A DNA stretch of 64,000 nucleotides. Source: Agrobacterium sp. a22-2 (lineage in GTDB: Bacteria; Pseudomonadota; Alphaproteobacteria; Rhizobiales; Rhizobiaceae). This document shows, piece after piece, positions 9,350-18,972 of the stretch (position 1 is the stretch's first letter; each line of letters begins with the position of its first letter). The DNA is taken from contig NZ_JAAXMM010000001.1 in the NCBI RefSeq assembly GCF_012276985.1, positions 434,001-498,000 of the forward strand, read 5' to 3'. The position numbers were made by a program, and so were the translations under genes. The notes under the pieces were generated by a model, which was given only the letters and a program-made list of their open reading frames with translations, was not told the DNA's origin and ran no database searches.

Positions 9350-10044
9350 GCGCTCGGGACAAACTCATTGTCGGATTGGACGTTCCGACTGTTGGCGAGG
9401 CGGAAACAATCGTCCGGACACTGGGCGACGACATCCTGTTCTACAAGATCGGCTATCAACTGGCCTTTGCTGGCGGCCTGGAATTCGCCCGCGATCTGGC
9501 GGTCGACGGCAAGAAGATCTTCCTGGACATGAAACTGCTCGACATCGACAACACGGTGGCATCCGGCGTCGAGAACATCGTCAAGATGGGCATGTCGATG
9601 CTGACGCTGCACGCCTATCCGAAAGCCATGCGCGCCGCGGTGTCGGCCGCCAAAGGCTCGGGTCTCTGCCTGCTCGGCGTGACCGTGCTGACGTCGATGG
9701 ACGAGCAGGACGTGATCGATGCCGGCTACGAATACGATCCGCACACGCTTGTGCTGCGCCGGGCCGAACAGGCGCTGGCAGCCGGCATGGGCGGCATCGT
9801 CTGCTCGGCGGAGGAATCGGCCGCCGTTCGCAAAATCATCGGCCACGACATGGCCCTGGTGACACCAGGCATTCGACCGGCCGGCTCTGATAGAGGCGAC
9901 CAGAAGCGGGTCATGACGCCCGCCGATGCGATCAAGGCCGGATCGAGCCATCTGGTCGTCGCCCGGCCAATCGTCAAGGCGGCGGATCCGAAGCTCGCCG
10001 CCCGGCAGATCCTCGATGAAATGACGGCAGCTCTCGGCGGCTGA
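9346..10044 (+). CDS. pyrF: Orotidine 5'-phosphate decarboxylase
   Basis: A 232-aa TIM-barrel enzyme. LIVGLDVPT opens it; the catalytic block [13 protein letters not shown] (family DxKxxDI) is near residues 61-73; [18 protein letters not shown] is the phosphate-binding end. It catalyses the last step of UMP synthesis, OMP to UMP plus CO2. The start at 9346 is preferred to the longer in-frame start at 9208, because the shorter protein begins with the family N-terminus and overlaps the previous stop by ATGA. Confidence 0.95.
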   Translation: MSARDKLIVGLDVPTVGEAETIVRTLGDDILFYKIGYQLAFAGGLEFARDLAVDGKKIFLDMKLLDIDNTVASGVENIVKMGMSMLTLHAYPKAMRAAVSAAKGSGLCLLGVTVLTSMDEQDVIDAGYEYDPHTLVLRRAEQALAAGMGGIVCSAEESAAVRKIIGHDMALVTPGIRPAGSDRGDQKRVMTPADAIKAGSSHLVVARPIVKAADPKLAARQILDEMTAALGG

Positions 10045-10062
10045 GTCTGCCTGCCTTTATTG

Positions 10063-11139
10063 CTATTTGTTGCCCACGATCCGGTTGGTGTCGTCGAAAT
10101 TGACGATGCGCAGCGACCACGGCCCTTCGAACCGGTTGTTGCGCACGATGTTGTGCTTGGCCTGATCGCTGGAATCAAGACTGCTGCCGAACGGATATTT
10201 GGGATCGGGGCTGCAGAAGATCTTGCCGATATCCCGCTGGTTCAGCCAGATCGCCGGACGGGCCGTTAGGGCTTCCTTATAGATGAAGCGATTGCCGGTG
10301 ATCTCGTTATATTGCGGCTTCTGATGGCGGATCGTTCCGCCCTCTCCGCAATTGCGATAGACATAGATCCCGCCGTTTTCAGGATTGCGGAACGTATTGT
10401 TGGCAATGACGTTTCGCGCCGACCCGTCGACGGCGATGAGTTCGCGGCCAACAGACGACATGGCAAATATGTTTCTGGAGATATTGTTACCGGCCGATTC
10501 CGCGTCGAGATAGATTGCCGTCTTCTCAGTCGTACCAAGAAAGCGAGAATTGCGGAGGCTTGTCCGAGTGACACCGGGACCGAAATAGAGCGGAATTCCG
10601 CCTGTTGCCCGAAATTTGAGCCTGTCGAGAACGATACCCGATGGTGCCGAATTCTGGGCGTTTCGGGTGTGATCCCTCGTCAGCGACGACCGGTGCACGG
10701 CCTCTGCTTCGCCATTCGGCCCGAGCCCGATCAGCCGCAGGCTGCCAACGATGGTACAGTTGCGGATCGTGATGTCGCGCGGGGCGCTCCAGATTTGCGC
10801 GTCTCCCCGGCCTTTCGGCACGGAGCGGATGGCAATCGTCGGCGCGCGCGGGCCCGATTTCATGGCCGCCGTCCCGATGGTGGCACCGTGGCAGTCAAGC
10901 GTGGTGCCAGACGACTGTTCGCCGGCAAAGACGATCTTGCGGGCAATCACATCGGACGGATCAAGGTCCAGATCGCAAGCCACCCGGACCGCCTGCGGCA
11001 TCTCGCCGGCCGGCGCCCTCAAGTGTTCATAGACCTCGGGACCACAGGGCGCCGCCTGGGCTTGCCCGGCAAGAATTGCCCATACGGCGATGCATGCCAG
11101 GGCGGAAAGAATACAGGCCAACGGGCCGCGTTTAGTCAT
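10063..11139 (-). CDS. Secreted right-handed parallel beta-helix protein
   Basis: A protein of about 358 aa from the ATG at 11139 (MTKRGPLACILSALACIAV), with a signal peptide ending near AGQAQA. After it come repeated asparagine-rich turns (ITIRNCTIVG, TSLRNSRFLG, NNISRNIFAM, NVIANNTFRN, YNEITGNRFI, HNIVRNNRFEG), typical of pectate-lyase-like beta-helix (PbH1) folds. Several cysteines suggest disulphides. The ligand or substrate cannot be inferred; such folds are often polysaccharide-active. An in-frame ATG at 11175 would add 12 residues before the signal peptide. Confidence 0.75.
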   Translation of the reverse strand: MTKRGPLACILSALACIAVWAILAGQAQAAPCGPEVYEHLRAPAGEMPQAVRVACDLDLDPSDVIARKIVFAGEQSSGTTLDCHGATIGTAAMKSGPRAPTIAIRSVPKGRGDAQIWSAPRDITIRNCTIVGSLRLIGLGPNGEAEAVHRSSLTRDHTRNAQNSAPSGIVLDRLKFRATGGIPLYFGPGVTRTSLRNSRFLGTTEKTAIYLDAESAGNNISRNIFAMSSVGRELIAVDGSARNVIANNTFRNPENGGIYVYRNCGEGGTIRHQKPQYNEITGNRFIYKEALTARPAIWLNQRDIGKIFCSPDPKYPFGSSLDSSDQAKHNIVRNNRFEGPWSLRIVNFDDTNRIVGNK

Positions 11140-11244
11140 GCCATGCACTGCGCTGTTTCCTCTGCGGCCTACCATGCCGACCTTGACCGGCAGGCGAAAT
11201 TACCGGATGACCGTGGCAGCTTCAATCCGACAGGAGGTGTTTTG

Positions 11245-11532
11245 ATGGCCAAGGGCTACTGGATTGCACGAGTCGATGTTCGCGATGCCGAACGCTACAA
11301 GGATTATGTTGCGGCGGCCAAGCCCGCCTTTGAAAAATACGGCGCCAACTTTCTCGCCCGCGGCGGCAATTTCACCGCTCTCGAAGGCCAGGTGCGGGGC
11401 CGCAATGTCGTCATCGAATTTCCCTCCCTGCAGGCCGCCGTCGATTGCTACAATTCTCCGGAATACCAGATCGCCGCCAAAATCCGCCAGGAAGTGGCCG
11501 ATGCCGAAATGGTGGTTGTGGAAGGCGTCTGA
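11245..11532 (+). CDS. DUF1330-family protein
   Basis: A 95-aa protein that matches DUF1330: MAKGYWIARVDVRDAERYKD, KPAFEKYGANFLARGG, VVIEFPSLQAAVDCYNSPEY. It has the dimeric alpha/beta-barrel (ferredoxin-like) look of this family, whose function is unknown. A strong ribosome site AGGAGGTG lies five bases before the ATG. It stands between the divergent beta-helix gene and the NDUFA9-like gene. Confidence 0.88.
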   Translation: MAKGYWIARVDVRDAERYKDYVAAAKPAFEKYGANFLARGGNFTALEGQVRGRNVVIEFPSLQAAVDCYNSPEYQIAAKIRQEVADAEMVVVEGV

Positions 11533-11645
11533 ACGGGCGCTGAACCCATCGAGTGCGGCGTGATTGCACTTCACCTTGAGGGGCAATTCAGCTAAGAGAC
11601 AGCAAGTTAGATGCCATCCGCCATTCCTATCTCCGGGAGCCTGCC

Positions 11646-12626
11646 ATGACCTTGTCCAATATTCCTCCGCTCGTCACCGTGTTCGGAGGGTCTGGCTTCG
11701 TCGGGCGCCATGTGGTGCGGGCTTTGGCAAAACGCGGCTATCGCATCCGGGTTGCCGTTCGGCGGCCCGATCTGGCCGGCTTCCTGCTGCCACTTGGCAA
11801 TGTCGGGCAGATCTCGCTGGTGCAAGCCAACCTGCGCTACCGGACTTCAGTCGACAAGGCCGCGGAAGGTGCCAGCCATGTCGTCAACTGCGTCGGCATC
11901 CTGTTCGAGAGCGGCCGCAACAATTTCGATTCCGTGCAGGACTTCGGCGCGCGCGCCGTGGCTGAGGCCGCCCGCTCGGCCGGCGCCACCCTCACCCATA
12001 TCTCCGCCATCGGTGCCGATGCCAAGTCGGCATCGCTCTATGCCGCCAGCAAGGGTCGCGCCGAAGAGGCCATCGCCAAGATCAAGCCGGATGCAACCAT
12101 TCTTCGTCCGTCGATCGTGTTCGGCCCCGAAGACGGCTTCTTCAACAAGTTTGCCGGCATGGCGCGCACCATGCCTGTTCTGCCGCTGATCGGCGGCGGC
12201 AAGACCAAGTTCCAGCCCGTTTATGTCGAAGATGTCGCCGAGGCGGTCGGGCGGTCGGTCGATGGCAAACTCGTGCCCGGCAAGGTCTATGAACTGGGCG
12301 GCGGCGAGACGCTGACATTCCGCGACTGTCTTGAGACCATGCTCGAGATCACCGGCCGCAAGAACATGCTTGTCAGCCTGCCCTTCGGCATCGCATCGCT
12401 GATCGGCAAGATCGCCTCGCTGGTGCCGTTCGTGGCGCCGCCGCTGACCAGCGACCAGGTCACCTTGCTGAAGAGCGACAACGTGGTTTCGGATGCGGCC
12501 CGCGCCGAGGGGCGCACGCTCGAAGGGATGGGAATCGTGCCAACGAAACTGCGCTCGATCCTGCCGTCCTACATGGTCCATTACCGGCCACAGGGCCAGT
12601 TTACCGGGACCGGCAAGGCCGCCTGA
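11646..12626 (+). CDS. NDUFA9-like NAD(P)-binding protein
   Basis: A 326-aa atypical short-chain dehydrogenase. The Rossmann motif VTVFGGSGFVGRHVVRAL is at residues 10-27; later FQPVYVEDVAEAV and YELGGGETLTFRD match the family annotated as complex I NDUFA9-subunit-like. The YxxxK pair is present as YAASK. In alphaproteobacteria this protein is linked with, but not proven essential to, respiratory complex I. In rhizobia it is often next to uppP, as here. Confidence 0.88.
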   Translation: MTLSNIPPLVTVFGGSGFVGRHVVRALAKRGYRIRVAVRRPDLAGFLLPLGNVGQISLVQANLRYRTSVDKAAEGASHVVNCVGILFESGRNNFDSVQDFGARAVAEAARSAGATLTHISAIGADAKSASLYAASKGRAEEAIAKIKPDATILRPSIVFGPEDGFFNKFAGMARTMPVLPLIGGGKTKFQPVYVEDVAEAVGRSVDGKLVPGKVYELGGGETLTFRDCLETMLEITGRKNMLVSLPFGIASLIGKIASLVPFVAPPLTSDQVTLLKSDNVVSDAARAEGRTLEGMGIVPTKLRSILPSYMVHYRPQGQFTGTGKAA

Positions 12627-12815
12627 TCCGGCGAAAGGCAGTCCATCTGCGTCAACGTTGCACAAAAGACGCAGAGCAAAAATACTGCCGTTAACCGCGG
12701 GTTTAGCAAGTTCTACTATTGATGTTTTCACCACCAATGCGTAAAGACTGCGCGCGTTCTCGGCGCCGTGCCGCGTCGCGGGAACGACATATCACTTCTT
12801 GAGGGGCTACGGTTC

Positions 12816-12980
12816 ATGGGCAAGTCTATCGCACTGTTTTTCGCGTGTGCGGCACTGGTGATTTTGGCAGGCTCGTTCATGGCACCGACAACGGTTGCCG
12901 CCCGCAAGGGCAATTGCGCTCCCGCCTATGGCGTCGACCCCTGCAGCACCGGCTCGATCGGCACTGCGGCACAGCAATAA
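12816..12980 (+). CDS. Small secreted protein
   Basis: A 54-aa protein starting MGKSIALFFACAALVILAGS with an evident signal sequence (residues 1-28, ending TTVAA). It is followed by a short mature part with two cysteines (GNCAPAYGVDPCSTGSIG). The in-frame start at 12768 lacks a hydrophobic N-terminus, so 12816 is preferred; gagggg upstream could serve the ribosome. I do not recognise a family. Confidence 0.6.
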   Translation: MGKSIALFFACAALVILAGSFMAPTTVAARKGNCAPAYGVDPCSTGSIGTAAQQ

Positions 12981-13034
12981 TCTTTCTTCAAGCCTATCCG
13001 GCCCGCGGTTTTGCGGACCGGATGGACGATTGGC

Positions 13035-13841
13035 TCAGCCCATCAGGGCAAGGCCGATCAGTCCGGCGGTTCCCACCAGAATGCGCCACCAGGCGAAAGG
13101 CGCATAGCCTCGCCGCGAGACGAAATCCAGCAAAGCCCGCACGACGAGCAGCGCCGACAGGAAGGCTGCAATGAAGCCGATGGCGATGATCGCACCGTCA
13201 TCGAAGCTCAGCGCATCGCGGTTCTTGTAAAGATCCAGCGCAAAGGCGCCGGCCATCGTGGGCATGGCCAGGAAGAACGAGAACTCCGCCGCGGACCGCT
13301 TGTCCGTGCCGAGCAGCAGGGCGCCGACGATGGTGGCACCCGAGCGCGACGTTCCGGGGATCATCGCCACGCACTGGAAAAGTCCGATCTTCAGGGCGAG
13401 CGATGGCGGATAGTCCATGACGTCGGTATATTTCGGCGTCAGCTTCAGCCTGTCGATCCACAGCAGAACGAGCCCGCCGGCGATCAGCACGACACAGATC
13501 AGTGCCGGCGTTTCGAACAGGACCGTCTTGATGAAGTCATGGGCGATCGCCCCGATGATCGCAGCCGGCAGGAAGGCGAGCAGGATCGACACCACGAAGC
13601 GGCGGCTGCGTGCATCCGATGGCAGGGAGAGGGCAATGCCCAGAAGTTTTCCGAAATAGACCGTCAGGATGGCGAGGATCGCCCCCAATTGGATCAGCAC
13701 CGCAAAGGTGTTCCCGGGTGATTTGAAGCCGAGGAAATGCCCGGCCAGCAGGACGTGGGCAGTCGAGGAAACGGGGATGAATTCCGTCAATCCTTCGATC
13801 AGGCCAAGGAAAAGCGCGCTGAGAATCGATTGATCGTCCAT
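13035..13841 (-). CDS. uppP: Undecaprenyl-diphosphatase
   Basis: A 268-aa integral membrane enzyme (BacA/UppP). The N-terminal active-site region [20 protein letters not shown] and the second motif [17 protein letters not shown] are both complete. About eight hydrophobic segments follow. It recycles undecaprenyl pyrophosphate for peptidoglycan and polysaccharide synthesis and can confer bacitracin tolerance. It is convergent with the small secreted gene and divergent from the GST gene. Confidence 0.96.
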   Translation of the reverse strand: MDDQSILSALFLGLIEGLTEFIPVSSTAHVLLAGHFLGFKSPGNTFAVLIQLGAILAILTVYFGKLLGIALSLPSDARSRRFVVSILLAFLPAAIIGAIAHDFIKTVLFETPALICVVLIAGGLVLLWIDRLKLTPKYTDVMDYPPSLALKIGLFQCVAMIPGTSRSGATIVGALLLGTDKRSAAEFSFFLAMPTMAGAFALDLYKNRDALSFDDGAIIAIGFIAAFLSALLVVRALLDFVSRRGYAPFAWWRILVGTAGLIGLALMG

Positions 13842-13994
13842 GGATAGTCCTTTTCAAGCGTGGGGAATGGCGAGTGATTCGCTTGTATTGAAGGGGCCAA
13901 GCACCTATAGCTTGGATGCTGGCATCGTGACCAGTCGTATGCGCCCTGGGCCTGCGACACGAGGCTATCCCAAGATCACAGAATTCGAGTAGCA

Positions 13995-14687
13995 ATGCCC
14001 ACGTTGTATCACCATCCCATGTCGACCGCGTCCCGCTTCATCAGGCTCATCTTGTCCGAATACGGATTTCAGGTCGACCTCGTGGAGGAGCAGACGTGGG
14101 AGAAGCGCCGGGATTTTTTGACGCTCAACCCGGCCGGCACCCTGCCCGTCTATGTTGACGATAATATGCGCACGCTGTGCGGGGCGACGGTGATTTCCGA
14201 ATTTCTCGACGAGACCCACGGCGTGCTGAAGCGCGATCGCCGGCTTCTGGCGGAAGATCCGTTCCAGCGCGCCGAGATCCGCCGGCTGGTCGACTGGTTC
14301 CTGCAGAAGATGGAGCAGGACGTGACGCGGCCCTTGGTGCGCGAGCGCATCCACAAGCTGCAGATCCCCAACGGGCTTGGCGGTGGTGCGCCGGATTCGA
14401 AGATCCTGCGAACGGCTCGCAGCAATATCCGCCAGCACATGAAATACCTGACCTGGCTTGCCGGCTCGCGGCAATGGCTGGCCGGCGACCGGTTGAGCTA
14501 TGGCGACCTCGCCGCTGCGTCGGCGATTTCGGTTCTCGACTATATGGGCGAGATCGACTGGACAGAATCGCCGATCGCCAAGGAATGGTATCAGCGCATC
14601 AAGTCGCGCCCGTCCTTCCGGCCGCTGCTGGCGGAGCGGGTACGTGGCATGACGCCGGTGTCCCACTATGCCGATCTCGATTTCTGA
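13995..14687 (+). CDS. Glutathione S-transferase family protein
   Basis: A 230-aa protein with an N-terminal thioredoxin-fold GST domain (TLYHHPMSTASRFIRLILSE, LNPAGTLPVYVDDN, CGATVISEFLDE) and a helical C-terminal domain with WLAGDRLSYGDLAAASAISV, the usual GST N-capping region. The substrate is unknown. It lies 12 bases before queG and is probably co-transcribed with it, an arrangement seen in other Rhizobiales. Confidence 0.87.
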   Translation: MPTLYHHPMSTASRFIRLILSEYGFQVDLVEEQTWEKRRDFLTLNPAGTLPVYVDDNMRTLCGATVISEFLDETHGVLKRDRRLLAEDPFQRAEIRRLVDWFLQKMEQDVTRPLVRERIHKLQIPNGLGGGAPDSKILRTARSNIRQHMKYLTWLAGSRQWLAGDRLSYGDLAAASAISVLDYMGEIDWTESPIAKEWYQRIKSRPSFRPLLAERVRGMTPVSHYADLDF

Positions 14688-14699
14688 GGGAGCGCGGCC

Positions 14700-15866
14700 A
14701 TGCCCGAAAAGCAGGCCGTCGACACCGCAGCGAAGCGACGATCGAAGCTGACCGGTTTCATTCGGCAGGAGGCCTTGAGCCTCGGCTTCGACATCTGCCG
14801 GATTACCGCTCCCGATGCGATCCCCGACGCGCCTGATCGGCTCGGCGCCTTTCTGGCCGCCGGACGCCATGGCACCATGGCGTGGATGGAAGAGACCCGC
14901 GACCGGCGCAGCGATCCCCGCATATTGTGGCCGGAAGTGCGTTCGATCGTCATGTTCGGCATGAACTACGGTCCCGACGACGATCCCCGTTCGATCCTGG
15001 CGCACCGGCAAAAGGCGGCGATTTCGGTCTATGCGCGCAATCGCGACTATCACGACCTGATCAAGGGCCGGCTGAAGGAGATCGCCACACGCTTTGCGGC
15101 TCGCTCCGGCGAAGACGTAAAGGTGTTCGTCGATACGGCGCCCGTGATGGAAAAGCCGTTGGCCGCTGCCGCCGGCCTCGGCTGGCAAGGCAAGCATACC
15201 AATCTGGTCAGCCGCGAGTTCGGCTCCTGGCTTTTTCTTGGCAGCCTCTTCACCACCGCCGACCTGGAGAGAGACGAGGCCGAGCGTGACCATTGCGGGT
15301 CCTGCCGGTCCTGCCTCGACGCCTGTCCGACCGATGCTTTCCCGGCGCCTTACCAGATCGACGCGCGGCGCTGCATTTCCTATCTGACGATCGAGCACAA
15401 GGGCCTGATCGACCGGGAGATCAGGGCGGCCTTCGGCAATCGGATCTATGGCTGCGACGACTGTCTGGCGGCCTGTCCGTGGAACAAGTTTGCCTCCGCA
15501 GCGCGTGAAATGAAGTTGCAGGCCCGCGACGACCTGCGTGCACCCGATATCGCCTTCCTGCTGACCTTGGACGATGCGGCGTTCCGCGCCCATTTCAGCG
15601 GCTCGCCCGTCAAGCGCATCGGCCGGGTTCGCTTCGTGCGCAATGTGCTGATTGCCGCCGGCAATTCGGGCGAAGCCTCGCTGATCGAGCCGTGCCGGAG
15701 GCTGCTAGGCGACCCGGCGGTCGAAGTGCGCGGCATGGCCGTGTGGGCTTTGTCGCAGCTGATGGCTCCGCCGGCATTTGCAGACCTGTCGGCCCATTAT
15801 AAAGACGAGACAGATCCCGATGTCCGCAACGAGTGGACTGCGGCAGGAGATGCGGCATGCAGATGA
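14700..15866 (+). CDS. queG: Epoxyqueuosine reductase
   Basis: A 388-aa iron-sulfur, cobalamin-dependent reductase. Two 4Fe-4S cysteine motifs are seen: [16 protein letters not shown] and [13 protein letters not shown]. Upstream [20 protein letters not shown] belongs to the corrinoid-binding part, and a C-terminal HEAT-like segment (residues ~310-380) contacts tRNA. It reduces epoxyqueuosine to queuosine at the wobble position of tRNAs. Its last ten bases overlap the next gene. Confidence 0.95.
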   Translation: MPEKQAVDTAAKRRSKLTGFIRQEALSLGFDICRITAPDAIPDAPDRLGAFLAAGRHGTMAWMEETRDRRSDPRILWPEVRSIVMFGMNYGPDDDPRSILAHRQKAAISVYARNRDYHDLIKGRLKEIATRFAARSGEDVKVFVDTAPVMEKPLAAAAGLGWQGKHTNLVSREFGSWLFLGSLFTTADLERDEAERDHCGSCRSCLDACPTDAFPAPYQIDARRCISYLTIEHKGLIDREIRAAFGNRIYGCDDCLAACPWNKFASAAREMKLQARDDLRAPDIAFLLTLDDAAFRAHFSGSPVKRIGRVRFVRNVLIAAGNSGEASLIEPCRRLLGDPAVEVRGMAVWALSQLMAPPAFADLSAHYKDETDPDVRNEWTAAGDAACR

Positions 15867-16729
15867 TGATTTTCGGCGCCGGCTATTCCGGCAAGGCAAT
15901 TGGCGCCGAGTTTGCGGCTCAAGGCTTTACCGTCGGCGGCACGACGCGCTCTCACGACAAGGCGCCGGCGCTGGCGGAGATCGGCCTGACACCTTTCGTC
16001 TTCGACGGCGTGACGCTGTCGCCGGAACTGAGGACGTCGCTTAGGGAGGTGACCCATCTGGTGCAGTCGATTGCGCCCGGTAAGGAGGGCGATCCGCTGG
16101 TTCATCTGGCAGGAGGCGATATCCGCGCTCTGATGCCCCGGCTGCAATGGATCTGCTATCTTTCCACGGTGGGGGTCTATGGCGACCACAGCGGTGCCTG
16201 GGTGGATGAGGATACGCCGTGCCGGCCGGTGTCAGTGCGCTCGGTCGAACGGGTCGAGGCGGAACAGGCCTGGCAGGGGCTGTCCCAGGCCGCCGGCCTT
16301 CCGCTGTCCATCCTGCGCCTCTCCGGCATCTACGGGCCTGGACGGAATGCCTTCGTCAACCTGTCGAACGGCACGGCACGGCGGCTGATCAAGAAGGATC
16401 AGGTGTTCAACCGCATCCGTGTCGAGGATATCGGCGCCGCGGCACTGTTCCTGGGGACACGGCTGGCCGACGGGATCTACAATGTCACCGACAACGAGCC
16501 CTGTCCGCCGCAGGATGTGGTGACCGAGGCGGCACGGCTGATGGGCATGGCGCCGCCGCCCGAACAGGCCTTCGAGACCGCGGAACTATCGCCGATGGCA
16601 CGCTCTTTCTACGGTGAGAACAAGCGGGTGGCGAACGACCGACTCCGAGCCATGGGCTTCGCGTTTCGCTATCCCGACTATCGGGTTTCACTGGCCCAGC
16701 TGTGGAGCGAAAAGGTCTGGAACAAATAG
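15857..16729 (+). CDS. SDR-type NAD-dependent epimerase/dehydratase
   Basis: A 290-aa extended SDR protein. [18 protein letters not shown] is the nucleotide-binding loop; [19 protein letters not shown] carries the YG motif typical of YeeZ-like epimerase proteins; [15 protein letters not shown] follows. The start at 15857 overlaps the queG 3' end and gives the compact family N-terminus. The substrate is unknown. Coupling to queG suggests one transcript for GST, QueG and this protein. Confidence 0.82.
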   Translation: MQMMIFGAGYSGKAIGAEFAAQGFTVGGTTRSHDKAPALAEIGLTPFVFDGVTLSPELRTSLREVTHLVQSIAPGKEGDPLVHLAGGDIRALMPRLQWICYLSTVGVYGDHSGAWVDEDTPCRPVSVRSVERVEAEQAWQGLSQAAGLPLSILRLSGIYGPGRNAFVNLSNGTARRLIKKDQVFNRIRVEDIGAAALFLGTRLADGIYNVTDNEPCPPQDVVTEAARLMGMAPPPEQAFETAELSPMARSFYGENKRVANDRLRAMGFAFRYPDYRVSLAQLWSEKVWNK

Positions 16730-17068
16730 CGACCTCGGGCGTTCTTCTGACGTAGAGCGCAAATCCATGCTCCGTTGCCACAAAATCTTCGCAGATGTGG
16801 CAGCGATTATGGCGCTTGTTGCAAATTTTTTCCGATTATTTTCGTGAACTAATATAGCATGACCAGGCAGGAATATTTTTCCCTTTTATGCCTGATTTTA
16901 AAGAGAATCTTCCCAAGTCCATTCACTTTGTATCAAAGGCCTCCCATCACAAATATTTCACTATGAAACATTCCGTGATGGCCTTCGGCACGTTTTTGCC
17001 ACTTTTCGCCCGGTTTAAGCCCCTTCACGCAAAATCCATCCCGGATATGCGAATAGGGGAAACGAAAC
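16730..17068. other. 339-base spacer before rlpA, no gene seen
   Basis: This AT-rich spacer holds no convincing reading frame. A weak inverted pair caggca/tgcctg lies at about 16864-16893. The run of A/T from about 16800 to 16960 probably contains the rlpA promoter, but no clear -35/-10 pair could be fixed by eye. Confidence 0.5.
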
Positions 17069-17431
17069 TTGGCGATCATCACGCGCTCTATTATCACCTT
17101 GGCAGCTATATCCACCTTCACCGTAATGGCTCCTCTGCAAGCATTTGCCGCTTCTTCCTGTGGCGGCGCATCGTGGTACGCCCTCTACTCGAAGACTGCT
17201 TCCGGAGAGCGTATGAATCCGTCGCTGATGACCGCGGCCCACAAGTCGCTGCGCTTCGGCACCAAGGTGAAGGTCACCAATCGCAACAACGGCAAAAGCG
17301 TCATCGTTCGCATCAACGATCGCGGGCCCTTCATCCGCGGCCGGGTTCTCGACCTGTCGAAGGCCGCCGCACAGAACATCGGCATGGTCCGTTCCGGCCA
17401 CGCCAAGGTCTGCTACGAAATCATCGGCTGA
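17069..17431 (+). CDS. rlpA: RlpA-like double-psi beta-barrel protein
   Basis: A 120-aa secreted protein: signal peptide at residues 1-27 (ending QAFA), then a single DPBB domain with [37 protein letters not shown] and [18 protein letters not shown]. These match the septal-ring lytic transglycosylase RlpA. It is short, with no SPOR domain. The start is a TTG; the purine stretch aggggaaac upstream can act as the ribosome site. It probably acts on peptidoglycan in the periplasm. Confidence 0.87.
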   Translation: MAIITRSIITLAAISTFTVMAPLQAFAASSCGGASWYALYSKTASGERMNPSLMTAAHKSLRFGTKVKVTNRNNGKSVIVRINDRGPFIRGRVLDLSKAAAQNIGMVRSGHAKVCYEIIG

Positions 17432-17532
17432 TCGCCACACGATCTTCCCCAGCCGCCTGAGGCGGCGGGACGCTTGCTCTTGAGGACTTTCGCGGCTACC
17501 ACGCACACCTGAAACCTCAAGGAGTTTAACAC

Positions 17533-18822
17533 ATGCGTTTGGGCGGACGTCTGGCCGGTGCCATCGAAGTTCTGACCGATATCGAGACACGGCGGCGGCC
17601 GGTGGCCGATGCGCTGAAGGACTGGGGCCTGGCCCACCGTTTCGCCGGCTCCGGCGACCGTGCTGCCATCGGCAATATCGTCTACGACGCCCTGCGCATG
17701 AGACTGTCCCACGCCTATCTGATGAATGACGACAGTCCCGCAGCCCTTGGGTATGCCGTCATGTTCCGCCAGTGGGACCAGGCGCCCGAAACACTGGCCG
17801 CCGAGTTGGAGGGCGATCATTTCGCCCCCGCCCCGCTGTCGGAAGAACAGCTCTCCGCCTTTCAGACCCGCAGCCTCGACGAGGCGCCGCTTCACGTTCA
17901 AGGTGACATCCCGGATTGGGTGCAGCCATCCTTCGAGGAAGCCTTCGGCGAGAGTTGGCTTGAGGAAGCCAAGGCGCTTAGCGCAAGACCAAGCCTCGAC
18001 CTTCGCGTCAACACGCTGAAGGCGACCCGCGAGAAGACGCTGAAGGCGCTCGACCGCTCCGGCGTTCAGCCCGCCCGGATTGCGCCGAACGGCATCCGCA
18101 TTCCTGCCGGCGAAGGACCGTCCCGGCTGCCGAATGTGACGGCTGAACTGTCCTTCCAGAAGGGCTGGTTCGAAGTGCAGGACGAAGGCTCGCAGATCGT
18201 GGCCGCGCTTGTCGATCCGAAGGACGGCGACCAGGTGCTGGATTTCTGCGCCGGCGGCGGCGGTAAGACGCTGGCGCTGGCGGCTGCCATGCACAACAAG
18301 GGTCAGGTGCATGCCTATGATTCCGATCGCAAGCGGCTCGCCCCGATCATCGAGCGACTGAAGCGCGCCGGTACGCATAATGTCCAGGTGCACGACAATG
18401 CCAAGGCGCTGGTGCCCATGCTCGGCAAGATCGACAAGGTGCTGGTCGACGCACCCTGCACCGGCACGGGCACCTGGCGACGCCGGCCGGACACGAAATG
18501 GCGGCTGACCCAGCGCAATCTCGACGAGCGCATTTCGCAGCAGCAGGCCGTGCTTGCCGATGCCTCCGCCTATGTGCGGCCGGGCGGCGAGTTACTCTAT
18601 GTCACCTGCTCCGTCCTGCCGGAAGAAAACGACCGTCAGGTCGATGCCTTCTGCAAGGCCCATCCGGATTTCGAGATCGTCACGGCGCTGGATACCTGGG
18701 ACAGGCTGTTCGGCGCCAGCGGCCCGCGGCCACTGTCGAGGAACGGCAGGACCCTGACGCTCAGTCCCGCCAGCACCGATACGGACGGCTTCTTCTTCTG
18801 CCGAATGCGCCGCAAGGCTTGA
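17533..18822 (+). CDS. RsmB/NOP2-type RNA cytosine methyltransferase
   Basis: A 429-aa protein with an N-terminal NusB-like helical part (residues 1-90) and a C-terminal SAM methyltransferase domain. VLDFCAGGGGKTLALAAAM is motif I; VDAPCTGTGTWRRRPD carries the motif IV cysteine; YVTCSVLPEENDRQVD carries the catalytic TCS cysteine. It should form 5-methylcytosine in rRNA (RsmB-like, C967) or tRNA. The target cannot be fixed from sequence alone. It is about 100 bases downstream of rlpA. Confidence 0.9.
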   Translation: MRLGGRLAGAIEVLTDIETRRRPVADALKDWGLAHRFAGSGDRAAIGNIVYDALRMRLSHAYLMNDDSPAALGYAVMFRQWDQAPETLAAELEGDHFAPAPLSEEQLSAFQTRSLDEAPLHVQGDIPDWVQPSFEEAFGESWLEEAKALSARPSLDLRVNTLKATREKTLKALDRSGVQPARIAPNGIRIPAGEGPSRLPNVTAELSFQKGWFEVQDEGSQIVAALVDPKDGDQVLDFCAGGGGKTLALAAAMHNKGQVHAYDSDRKRLAPIIERLKRAGTHNVQVHDNAKALVPMLGKIDKVLVDAPCTGTGTWRRRPDTKWRLTQRNLDERISQQQAVLADASAYVRPGGELLYVTCSVLPEENDRQVDAFCKAHPDFEIVTALDTWDRLFGASGPRPLSRNGRTLTLSPASTDTDGFFFCRMRRKA

Positions 18823-18846
18823 GGGCTCCGGAAATCCACAAACGCC

Positions 18847-18880
18847 GCGTTTTGACGGAAGGCAATTTTCGTCAAAACGC
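18847..18880. other. Perfect 11-bp inverted repeat between rsmB-like gene and imelysin operon
   Basis: GCGTTTTGACG at 18847-18857 is matched by CGTCAAAACGC at 18870-18880, with a 12-base loop, 25 bases after the methyltransferase stop and 93 before the imelysin start. With no T-run after it, it may be a terminator variant or an operator for the metal-linked operon that follows. Confidence 0.5.
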
Positions 18881-18972
18881 CTCATACTGGATTGTTTGAC
18901 ACCAGTTTATTTTTGCTCCATGACAGGCCTGTTCGTTTCAAGGAATGGCGCCGCGGCGTCAGAGGAGAGGCA

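Noticed and set aside
13965..15593. Long (542-codon) minus-strand frame
   Set aside because: It lies entirely opposite the GST and queG genes, has no domain I recognise and is rich in R, G, A and H as expected of a shadow frame in GC-rich DNA.
18881..18972. Fur/RirA/Irr-type box upstream of the imelysin operon
   Set aside because: The AT-rich promoter stretch has no convincing match to any of these sites, although an iron link is likely from the gene families.
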